From: Acanthornis magna
Taxonomy: Eukaryota; Chordata; Aves; Passeriformes; Acanthizidae
Length of the DNA: 64,000 nt
Direction of reading: 5' to 3'
Assembly: GCA_036785705.1 (NCBI GenBank)
Contig: JAWUZG010000032.1
Span: forward strand, 17,293,501-17,357,500
The translations under genes were made by a program, and so were the position numbers. The notes under the pieces are model-generated. The model ran no database searches. It saw only the letters and a list, made by a program, of their open reading frames with translations, and was not told the DNA's origin. This document shows, one piece after another, positions 26,481 through 38,600 of the stretch; position 1 is the stretch's first letter; each line of letters starts with the position of its first letter.

Positions 26481-29400
26481 GTGGGTCTGGCCTCTGCAGT
26501 GGGCTGGAGAGGGAATGTGGTGGGTGCCTTGGGAGCATGAGGCCCCTGGGGTGCAGAGAAGTCCTCTTTCTGTGCAGAGAAGCCAGGATGTGATGGGGTC
26601 CTGGCATGGTGCCCGTGTATTCCAGCTGTCCTGCCCTCTCTGCAGATGTGCTGCTCTTCATAGTGTAACATCTCCTTCACCTAAAGCATCCTGGGCCATT
26701 CCCAATTTTGCAATGGGCAGAGAGAGCTCTATGGGCCATAGGGGTGAAAGCTGATTACGGTCCTGCCGTCCTGTAGGAAATGGGGTCAGTGTGCACAGGA
26801 GCGTGGGGCTGATGATGCTATGCAGCAGAGCACATTGCTGATATTGCAATACACTTCTCTGCCTGAGGTGACACGTGAATGTCTCCCCGACTCTCTCAAA
26901 AGCCAGAGGAGTGCTTTTGAAAGATGCAGGAGAGAATGCCAAAGGTAATTTCTGCTTTAGCTGTTCTTGAGGAGGATGGCCCAGGAAGGGCAAAACACAA
27001 AGGGGTACTCGCATTTACACACAAGTGCAATTTGGTATGTTTTATGTGAGGATGGTGAGCATGATGGAGACAGGCAACAGAAAGTTTGCCCAGGGAAATG
27101 GTAATTCTAAAGCAAAGCTGGCCTGCACAAAGGAAATGCACTACAAACTGAAAAGACTGTTTTCCAGTTAGCAAACCTTGACGGTTCACTTTGTTTTTTA
27201 AAAAAAAAAAATCTGATTTCTAAATATAAAGCCATGCTTATAGTGGCACCTAGTGGCTATTGTGCTTCTGGAGTTCTCCCCAAGGCAGCTGTGAGGGTAG
27301 GGCCGTTTGCAACACCAACCTTTGTGTTCAAGATTGACTTTCCAACATTCTTCTTGGGCTGATATTTTTTATTAGAATATTGTCCAATGGACCAATACAA
27401 AGATCAACACTGAAGCCAGAGCAGTCCCAGATTTCAGGGTGAATATTGGGTTAGAGAGCCTTAAAAAAAGGTGACGTTCTGGACTCAGATCTTTACTTTA
27501 TTTCAGAATTACAGAAGACAACTTTGAAAAGGCAAAAATTTAGGGTGGTTCAAATTGATGAAAGCTGTAGGCAGCTCAGATCCAAGTTCCTATTTCATGT
27601 GAACTTTTAATGTGTTAGGAAAGGGAAATCCACATGGACAGGTTTACTGAAGGGCATGTGAGCCAGTTCTGGCTGTAACCCTCCTTGTGCTCCCTGGTGT
27701 CCATCCAGCGGGAGGGAATCAAGGCATTTGGTGAGAGATGGGCTGTGCCTTCTCCTGCTAGTGAACACCCTAAGGAGGACACTGACAGCCAGGCTGCTGA
27801 TAAAATGACCCAGTAAATGCTCTCAAGAGAATAAAGTGGTAGGAGAAATCTTCCTGCAAGACAGCAAGAAGAAAGAGGGAGGTCAGTGTGAGCCCATGCC
27901 TGTGGCCCTGCTGCCTGCCTCCTGCTTCCAGGGCAGCCTTCCCCTGACTCTTCTCAGGGCATCACCAGTGACCCCATCTCCCCTGCTCCCGTCACCCCAG
28001 CTCTCCTCAGACCTCCGGCCTGCCAGCTCCTCACTGCTCACAGCTCCTGGCATTTCTTCACTCCCCTCTCAAGCTGCCTCCCAGCTGCATTTGTCTTTTT
28101 CCAGTGCTGTGGACATCACCAATAGAAGTATTAGGGTGATGCTGAGTTTTCCCAGTCTTCTGAGCTGAGGCTCTTTATCTGTTTCATCTGTCTCTGCACA
28201 AGCTGGTCTCTCCACCTTCACTGAGACCTGCACCAGGAATTTCAGCTCCTGCTTTGGCCCATGCTTCACTCTTCCCCTACAGCATTTCCTGCTGTCCCTT
28301 TCTGCAGAGCTCAGCAGGTTTTGCTAAGAAAACCAGTGAGCTCTGCTGTGACCTACCATCTCTTCTGTTTGACCCACTCTTCCCTTTACACAAGCACAGC
28401 TTTGACTAGCACAGGTATTGTGGGGATTACAACCTCTTCTCCTGTGAAGGTCAGACACAACATCCAACCATGCCAAGGAGCAGGGTGTGCGCAGGGCCAT
28501 GTCATGGCCTGTATGCAAGGTCCTGACACGCTAGCACGCCCTCCTCAGTGCTGAGGAGTACTCCAGGGGTACTCCTGGCAGACTCTAACAGCTGGACAAG
28601 GTTACCTGGGTGCTGTGAGAGGGTGGGTGTTGGACTCTGAAAGCAGTCTCAGGCCCATGTTATTTACTAAGGTGGCTGTAATCAGCCTGATCAAAGGTGT
28701 TATGATGAATGACTCACTCATCAGCCAGAAGATGACACAATTCCTCACTGAAGAGCTCTCTGCTCCTTTCCTCTCAGCAAGCAAGGGCTGTACTGGCATG
28801 GCTGTGCACCTCCCATGAGACCTGCTAGTCCTTGACATGCCTATCAAAAAGGTGCCACAGATTTGAGGAAGCACTGGGGTGAACTCACATCAGAAAGATC
28901 CACCAAGGAACTTCAGACCCTTCATTCTTTCTTCAGAGATTCTCATGTCCCAGCTAACAGTGAGGTGAGAGGAGGATCATCCCATATCTGCTCTTCTTCT
29001 GACATGGTTCCCCAAGCCTCCCCCTGGCCACTCTGAGTGTGTTGTGCCCTGGATGGCAGCTCCTCTTTGCTTGCCCTGTGTGCAGCCACCAAAGCAAGTC
29101 CAAGGACAAGAGCACTACGGGGGATGTTTTCTTCAGTGTGAGGACAGATAGAATTATACACAGAACTGCTGTGTTAAAACAATTCAGGCAACAACACTGT
29201 GGAAAATCTAGAGAGCTCATGTGCTGCAAAAGCCCAAGGGAGTTTTTTCTTATGTGCATACCTTATATTGTAATGTATGAAATATTGTAGCTAATGAGTC
29301 CCATTTACCCGAGGTGTTAATATATCCACATCCTGTGCCACTTTATCTTTTGACATTTTAGAGCTTCCTCTTTTTTTAATGGAATCCATAATTTTCTTGA

Positions 29401-29569
29401 GTATATTATCATGAATTCATTTAAACACCTAAAAGCTCAGCTATACTTTAATTGTGACATAGATATTGGCAATATGAAATCTGCTTTTGCAATGCAAATG
29501 CCTGTCTATTAGCAGAATATTGTAAATTTGATTTGGAGTCTGGAGCAGCAGCTGTTTATTCAGTTCGCA

Positions 29570-29601
29570 GGTTTCTTGCGGTTTGTGGTTTCTTGTGGTT
29601 T
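29570..29601. repeat. Short tandem duplication, ~17-bp unit
   Basis: GGTTTCTTGCGGTTTGT is followed directly by GGTTTCTTGTGGTTT; one substitution separates the aligned parts. Confidence 0.8.
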
Positions 29602-32600
29602 AAACATTTGCAGGGTGTAGACACTAACGAGAGCACTGAATTGTTTATGGTGATCTTTGAAGCAGAATTGCAGATTTGTTATGAATTTTTGCCAGGCCAG
29701 CAGAAACATATTAACCTCTCCTTATGCAAAATCCCACACGCAGAGTAACCTCTCTAATCCAGCACTTTGGGACAATGACATCATGCAGGTCAGTGAGAGT
29801 TTATGCTGCTACTGTGTGGCAGCTGATCACATCCTTTCTTCAGATCTCTTATCTGGAGGATCGTCTTTTCCCCAGAATACACCATTCAGGCATTAAGCAA
29901 CAAACCCCAACAAACCAACAAGTCCCCAAAATTTTAAAGTGCTCACAGCAGAAGCCCATGTAAGAGCACTGCATAAGGCAGGAGGCTAGTGGTCATCTCA
30001 GCAAGTCGTGAACTAGCCTTGTAAAGCCAGCTCTGCACTGGGAGTGCATGAAGAGATTCTCCTCATAGGACACATGTAATTGTTTAAACAATCTTGCACT
30101 CTAGAGGAACGGGAAAATTAATCTCACAAACCTTTTCTAGCTAACTTTTGATGACGAGCCTTCTTCCTCAGGTACATGGCAGAAGGGAGCCCTCTAGAGT
30201 AAGTGTTGTATGGGAAGATATCAGTTTCCAAGATGCTTTGCAGTTGGTTTCATTTTGTTCTTCAGCAGCTATGAAGGTTCATGAAACATAGTGATTTATG
30301 TTGCAACCTCTGGCTCAAGGGAAGCACAAGTTGCTCACATGGGCCCAGGACACTTTGCCAGCAGAAAGATCTCATCATCTGTGCCCTGTTTCTCTAAGCA
30401 TCCCTCAAAGACAGGATGGAAGGGCTGGGAGACCTTTGTAATGGCTCAGATTGGCCATTCTCATGCTCCCTAGAATGAATGGGTGAAGGAATGCTAGGGA
30501 GCAGACACCCCTCTTACCATGCTAGCTTTCACTTTGTGCACTATGAATCTTTCACAGCTGCTGAAGTCCCATGTAAATGCAATGCTTCTCCTTTTCCCAT
30601 TGTTATCCATCATCATGCATTGCTCCCAGTCCCACTTACCTACATGCTGCCAGTACTGCCAGCCATCATGTCCTGTTTATTTCTTTTTTCTGTAATTACC
30701 ATGTCTTTTCCTTTCCCTTCTCTCAGATTTCTCCAATACACCAGAAAACCCAAGCTGCTTGATTTGTGTTAGCTGCAGTGGGGTGAGGAGGAGAAGGGCA
30801 GGAAGAGAAGAGTGGTCATGGTATCAGTGCTGTGCCAAGGAGAGAGCTAAAGGAGGATAAAGGGACAGCCGGGAGGAGTGGGACAAAAAATTGGAAGTAG
30901 AACTTTGTCTCTAGCAAGTCTGGTTTATGTATGGTCTCTTCCTTGCTGTTGACTGAATGCCAGACTCAGACCTGCTCTGTTCCTGTGACAGCAGCCCCAA
31001 AGACAGGAGGGTGCGACAAAACCGTCAGTGCCCAGTAGGATGGACATCCTCCAAAGGGGACATGGCAGACCTTGGCCAGCTACAGCCCTCCTGAGCTGCC
31101 TTGCCACGGCTCCCATCCTGGGGGCACCGCATCTGAGGGGCCCTGCAGCTCCCTGACGTCTCCTCAGCACAGAATTCCTGTTGTGCCAAGGCTAACAATC
31201 CTCCCTCCATTCCCCCTGCCATTCTGGCTACAGCTCAGAGCCGTAGCTCAGGTAAATTACAGGCCTGCACCAAAAATTACTGGGTGTAACTCCCTGGCCT
31301 GAGTTGAAAGGATGATAGACCTGGGGATTGCAGATCTTCCTTGTGAGCCTGGGAAACCATGAATCGCCTTGTGGAGCCTGTGGCTTTGCACAATTCTGCA
31401 AAGTCCTCTTTTTTTCCCGTCCCTTTTGTTTACCACCCCAGTAGCAGTGCTTTCACCATCTCGGGCAGCTGCATAGCTAAAGGGTTACACGTCTGTGTAT
31501 TTTCTGGTCTTTCCTTCTAGCCCAGAAAGACCACAGAGAGTAAGAAATTCTTGCTCAGAAATTAGTGTCAGGGAGGCAGTGTAATGCATTTTGATCTTAA
31601 TGGGATTTCCCATTTCTTCTTTTTCAACTCTCACATCAAAGCAACAGAAACAAGCAATTTTTCCTTGGGTGCCAGCCTGTGGTGGCTTCTCCATCACGTG
31701 TGGCAGCTTGGCCTTAGGCTTCCACCAGGATTGAATTTTCCACATGGTGCCTGACTCCAGGCAATGAAATATGTGAGAGAGCACAGTTCTTTGGGTGATA
31801 AAGACACCATAACTCTTGTTATTGCTGTCCTTGTTAATATTGGACCAGAAAAAGGGTAACAACAGCAAAATTAATTTCCATTTCTTTCCTAATTAGATGC
31901 CATAGCAGAATCAGAGATAGTTATGTGAAAGCTTCCTCTCAGACTTCACTGCTGACCTGGAGTGTGCTTTAGATTTCAACGTTTTAATTCCTCTAAAATT
32001 TTTATCCAGTTTTGAACTGGCTTAACTTGGGAGACGTCCCTGTGCTAGTGTGTTCCTCTGCTCTCTGCTGCGATGTCTCACGGGTGCTGTGGGCTAAGCC
32101 CATCGTGCCTCGCCCTCTGCAGGGATGCGTCTCCTGTCATTCCTCACTCTCCCATCTGACTGGATTTCCGAGCTGCATCCTGGTAAACACACAAACACAG
32201 ACGGACTCCGGGCGTGGGAACATGGCTCACAGGAGCGCGAAGTGCTCCACTGGTACAACTTATAATGAGATCCATCTGGAAGAGAAGGCAAAGGGAGCAC
32301 TGGATGGCAGGGCAAAACATTTTCAGGAGTTGTCATCTGGCACGGTGCCCTTACCTTCCCCTGATGGGAACAGCCTGTCTTCATCAGAGAGGCATGAAGG
32401 CTTTGCCTTGAGTCACCAATGGCATCAGTCTCCAAAAATACCTTCCTGCTTCTGGCACAAACCTGGTTATTAGGTCAAGCATATTCAATACCCAGTAACA
32501 AATATGGGAGCTTGGCTGTGACAGATGCTGATTGCAAAAGGCTTCACCTGATGAAGAATTGCTCAATTAGTTAATGAGTTGCTCTGAAGGAACAGAGAGC

Positions 32601-35600
32601 AGCAAAAGACCAGATTTTGAGGTATTGGCTGCCACTTCTGGAGTGACAAAAATCAGAGTGTAGAATGGAGCACAAAGATGAGTTATGCAGTGTTTCCAAC
32701 CAGTGTCCTTGTCTCTGAACCAGAACGGAGGATCAGATCTGACTGTCTTTTCTTTCAAAAAGGCCTTTCCATCCCAGCAAGCTCAATGTTCTCAACACTT
32801 GTGCTACTTTTTATCCAAATATTCCTTCTCTGGGAGAAAATACATTAAAAAGATTTGGCAAAAATCCATCCAAGAACAACCAAATACACCAGCAAGCAGA
32901 AACTTTGGGAGCTCCCTCAGGACAACATTTCTACTGCCTCTTGAATTTGTGAGATTTGTTTCCCATGGCAGTGGGGCAGCACTCTGATGCCAAGCTAGGT
33001 AGGGATGGTGCCACTTGCAGATTAACATCAACCACTGTGCTACAAAAACTGGTTTGTCAGATGCTCATACAGATGTTGTAGCTCCAGAGCATTTACAAGA
33101 GGCAAAGCATAACTCAACAGCTCCAAATTAGCTTTTAGAGGAGGAAACACTGTGCTTAAGGTTCGCCAAGAAAAGCAGCATAAGCAACTCTTCTGAAAAA
33201 GCAATGCTGCTATGCCTCGTGATGCTTTAGCCTCCTGCAGTGCCAGATGTAGCTAGTGTTTTACTATTTCTTTCTTCAAATAGCAGTGCTCAGGGGGGAT
33301 AAACTTTACTTAACCTAATTAATTTTAATCACAGCTTTCAAATCTCATACTGTGCAAAGAATTACAAATTGGAATACATTAATAGAAGCCGTGGTTTATG
33401 CTGCAAGCTAATCGGGAAGTGTGCATTTACATTTTCTGCATGAGTTTGCAATTACCATTAAAATAAAATTCAGTTATGTCCTTTTAAATTACTAAAATGT
33501 GAAGAACAGATTGAGCTGGTCCCATTTGTTGTAGAAAATTACTTGAAAATGGACTAGATTTCAAAGAATTAAATGATTCTTAGTGAATAAGAGGTTTTAG
33601 AAAATGATTTCCAGTCGTCTAGAGTTAAGGTGCTTCCAGGCATTCTGGTTTAAACAATCTTTCTTTAAAAATAATAGATTGCTTAATGTTTCCTACCTGC
33701 TTCAGTATAGGTTCATGGAAGGAACAGAGAGAGTTCTCCCACAAAGCCTCGGTAATGTCTTCCTTTAGGAGTAAACCAAAGAAACATCTCAGCTGACCAC
33801 ATGCAAAATCTAACTCCAAGATACCACAGCACTGAGCATCAGTCTAGGAAATTTCCTTCCCAGTGGGAAGGCTCCTCTTCATGTTATGGAAGAGGGGTGG
33901 GTTTGGAATAAAAATATCCCCAAGTACTAAAATGAAGAAGCTCTGGGTTATCATTACAAACATAAAACTCTTCCCTGTGTCTTTGAAATTGTAGTTCTGG
34001 TAGGACCAGGCAAAAATTTTTACATACAGCCAATGATTTAAGAGCCTTTGTCCCATTTAAAAAGAATAAATATATGCACTTGGAAGACTGATCCCTCTGG
34101 CCACTGATGGTGACTGGGGCCCATTCCTCAGTGCCTGGCTGTGGCACTGTGGAACCATTCTTCAGCAAGGCCCACTGTTGTATCTGGAAAATCAGGTGTC
34201 AAATTTCTGTGGTCTTTGTCACCCCAAGTCTGGGGGCATCAATCACCACAGAAGCAGAGTAATAATAATGTGGCCATGGCTTTGCTGATACATTTGCCAA
34301 AAGACCTGATTTTTTAAAATAGGACTGTTATTCTAAATAAAAATGCTTTGGCCAACTGGCACTTATCTTCAAAAGCAACTTGATCTTTTAGGAATGCAAG
34401 TCCCATTGACTTCTGTGAAACCTAGATTTCAGGGTGCTAAACACTGTCCTGAGCATGGAGGCCAGATCCTTAAGTCATGTGTTCCTTTGAGAAAATGTTA
34501 CCTCATTAGAAATGGTCTCATTTGCTAGAAAACTTTAATTGCTCTGACATGAATGTTGTCTTGAGGAATGTATTGTGGTGCAGTCTGACAGTGTGCAAAA
34601 TTGGTTTTAATATAGAGCTTTACGTCATAGTGAGCTCATGTTCAAGAGAGTACAGCAGTGATCGTATTTATTTTCTGGCTTAAATCTGCTGCAGTTTTTT
34701 TTTTTAAATTCAAGATCATGTAAGGTGAGCAGTACAAACTCTAGAGGAAACCCACAGTGTCATCATAGCTTGTACAGACACAAAAAGAGTTTAGTCTTTT
34801 GTATAGCAAAAAAGTCAAAATGCATGGCTTTCAGGAAAACACAAGCAGATGTATCTATTATAGATGATAACCTTTAGCTAAGTTGTAAGCTCCATGCCTA
34901 TTAAATAATTGATATTACATCAGAGCTTCAGGAAAGTCATGTTTAACATGCTGAGTTTAAATAAAATGGTTTGTCATAATACCTTTTTCAAAAATATAAT
35001 ATGAAGACCAAACATTGACACAGAGACAAACAGGATGAGACATTTCCATGTTATTAAACAGATCACTGTATCTAAAATAGTACAAAACCTCACTAAAATT
35101 TCTGGAAGAGGAACATTAACCATGTTTTCATGGTGAAATATCACTTCAAAGTTGTATATGCAAGAGGAAGCTTGTTGAGGATTTCTACTCTTTAAAAATG
35201 CAGCCTAAATGCTCTGTAGAGTGCTCATAACCACAGAATGATATAAGTAGCTTTAAAGGAAATGATGAGCTGATTCTTAACTGATGTAAATCACCAGAGC
35301 TCTGCTAGAGCAAATGGAAATTTATTCAATGGACAATTTTAATTTTAAATAAGATACAGATTGCAGATCCACCAAAATAGTTTCCATATAGTTTCTTTAA
35401 ATTGCAATGAGAAAAGGAAAATTCACTTTTCCACCCTTCCAGTTTCCGTAAGTGACTGTGAGACTGTGTGCTCATTTGGCAGAAGGAAATGTAAAAACAC
35501 ACCTCATTTTCCTCTCTGTCACACTCCAGTAAATCACTGGTAAGTTTAAAAAGATTGCACTGCTGCAAAAATGTAGTCAGAGGGAGCATGTAGTTAAAGG

Positions 35601-38600
35601 CAGAGATGCTTCACCTCCAAGTGGTTCATCTGCATCTTTTATGCCAGGTAGGAGGATGAGAGTGGTGCAAATGCCCCACTTCTGCCTTTAAAGAGCCCTG
35701 CCCACTGCTGAAACAGAAGCTGGACTCCAGCAAGTGCTTTTTGAATTCTTTCAGGGTTAAAGGCAGGAAGCCACTATGGGTATGAAGGCTTACACCAGGA
35801 CTTATGATGGAGCAGGAGAGCTCTGCACTAGTCCTTCTGCTCTTTGGCAGCTGCTGCAAACACTGCAAGCATCCTTTGGTCATTTCAAAGGCTACTCTGG
35901 GGGTTCATCTGAGTGACTTAAGTACTGTGCTGTTGTTTGGTTGGGCTTTTTTAAATGGGGAAAATTCTAAAGCAAAAGAAACACACAAGGTGTTTATTTA
36001 AATACAGGTTAATTTCAGATACCTCTGAGATACCTCTTAGTAATGGCTATAATCCAACTTTTTTTGAGTCCAAGCCTGTCCAGCTGCAATCAAGGTCAGC
36101 CTAGATTTTAAGTAGGCACTTTGTCACAACTGCAAAGCCCAGCCTCTCCCCAAGAGCACATTTTCCTTGCTCTTACATTTTTAACGATGCGTGATTTGAG
36201 ACACAAAAAAACCCCAAAACCATTTTGCACCCATTAAAGAGGCTTTGTGCATTGAATAAGCGCCACTTGATGTTCCTTCCCAACAATTCTGGACCCTAAG
36301 GAGGAAACCACTGCAATTCCCATTTCCAAGCTGTAAAGCAGCTTTCAGCACCATCAGCTGACTACTTAGTGCATTTTAATTAGCTCGAGAACATTCCCAG
36401 GCCACTGCGTTGAAATGAAATGTGCACACAACTCAAGACTTGCTCATTGGCAATCAAATTTTTAAGTTACCAAGCCTGCTGGGTTCTCTTTGCAGAGCAA
36501 AGCTGCTTCTTCAGAAGCAGTGATATTCCTCCAGGGGCAAGGGGGGGAAAAAAGGCCATATTTTTGCATAATCACAGCTTTCAGTAGTACAAAATTCACT
36601 GCTCTGTGGGAAATGGCAAGACAAAACGTCATAGGAAGTATGAAGTGCTCAGTGCTCTGGCATGTTAATGCAAGAGAAAAATTGCATTTCACAAAAGAGA
36701 TTATGAGGGCTATTTGGCACCATTACTCTGTCCCCAGGTCATTATTCAGGGTCTCATCACAGCTACAGAGCAGAATGCCATGGTTTGAAGGGCCCTGTGA
36801 GCAGTATAGCTCAGAAAAAGGGCTTTCTCCTGCTGCTCAACCCTCCTTCAGCAGAAGTCCCTCACCTCCAGGAAACCCAGGTTATAACATGACGTAATTT
36901 AGCCCCTGCTGGCAGTCTCAGTATTGTTTAATTAATTTTTTTCATATTTATTGCAGTTTCTTGCAGATCCAGCATAAATGCTGTGTCTTGGCTACTGCAA
37001 AGCTGACACTGAGAAATTTTGCAGAAAAACTACTTGCACTTACGACCACTTACACAGCGAAAAAATACTGCTTTTGTCCACTAGTGTGCTCAATTAAAAA
37101 GAAATAGCGCATTTTTCTTTTTCACTTTGCCTGAATTTAGAGGCTGTGTCTCTATCATATATTCATTTATATATATTGGCAAATAAGGTCAGTGACTACA
37201 TAGTTTAAAACCCACGTGTGCTCATACCCAGTCTTACAACAGAGATTACAGGTACAGGATGACTGTACTCAGCTAAGCTTCAGCCATGAAGAATATGGGA
37301 AAAAGAAACCAGAGATGGGCACGAAGAAGACATTGATCAAAAAATGGACTGATCATTTCAATCACAGTTTAGGGTACAGGTGGCACAGGCTGAGGGCACG
37401 TTCCACTGGGCAGGCATTGGCCTTGGCTGGCTCCCTGGCCAGGAGCCCTGAGGATGGGGAGCAGAGCCCCAAGCTGAGCACGCAGAGCAATTTCTGCAGG
37501 ACTCAAAGAGGTGACTCCCCTGGCAAGAGATGATAAATCAGATCTCACACAGCCATGACACACTGAGACTAAACACAGAACAGTGCCATTCTGTAGTGTG
37601 CTGGGTTCTGGCTGTACCTTCCTGAATTTAGCTGTGTGCTTTGGATTATTGCAACAAACTCTGGCATTAATATTTTATTTTTACTTTTTTTCTAAGTATA
37701 GGGAGTTTGGCCTGGTTTCTCAAGCCAAGTAGGCCACAGTTCTTTCAAAATGATGGGCCTCCAGGGAGCCAAGCGTAACTGAACTAAATCAAGAGACTCC
37801 CACAATTTACTGTTCCATAGAGCCTTAAAGGTTTTCTGCAGATGTAAGTGAAACATTTATTTATTTAATTTTGGTTTGCTCATTCACGGGCATCACAAGA
37901 AAGGATTGCATTTTTATTTACAGCTTTGTAATCACTGCTGAATTCATAAAGGGAAGACGATCTTACATTTCCTGTGTTCTAAATAGCAGAGAAGAAAGAA
38001 TTTGAGCTTGGTGAGAAATTCTTTCTTCTTATGAGCACTGCATGTGAGATACAGCTTTAGGCACATTCTTTCCTAACTGCACAGCATTTAAATGTAATTA
38101 AGCACAGTCACTTGTACCAACCAAAGATCATGAAGTGTATAACATAAATAAATCTCTGTTAATCTCCTCCACCAACAAAAAAAAGATACCATAATTTTAA
38201 AAGTATTTTGCAGAATTTTTAACAAGTAGCAATGTGTTTGGTTTTGAATATTTTACTCTCTTCTTGAACTATAAAATTTTTTAGGGCAATACCAGAAAGT
38301 TGTCTCTTAGGTTTTTTTATTTCATTAACAGTTATGATCCTGAACAAGATAAAGCACAGTCAGCTAGTTTGTAGAAAGCCCAAAATTCATGGTCTTTTAT
38401 TAAAGCCTTTTATATGTAGCAGACACCTTATCTCACACTAAGATGTAATTTCATCACCCTGTTATGCATATCCAAAAGATGTATCCATTCATTCACTGCT
38501 ATCCCACTTTCACAACAACAGCTGGCCCGGTTTGCAATTGGTTTATTTCCATTTGCATCAGTTTAATCAACTCAAACAGCAGTTAAAAGTAATTTAAAAA

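Noticed and set aside
26410..26754. 114-codon plus-strand frame next to the CpG-rich block, beginning with CPACGSVGCDC
   Set aside because: The cysteine pattern suggests a zinc-binding start, but the rest is Trp/Gly/Ser-rich without a domain. The block keeps its interest as regulatory DNA, not as a gene.
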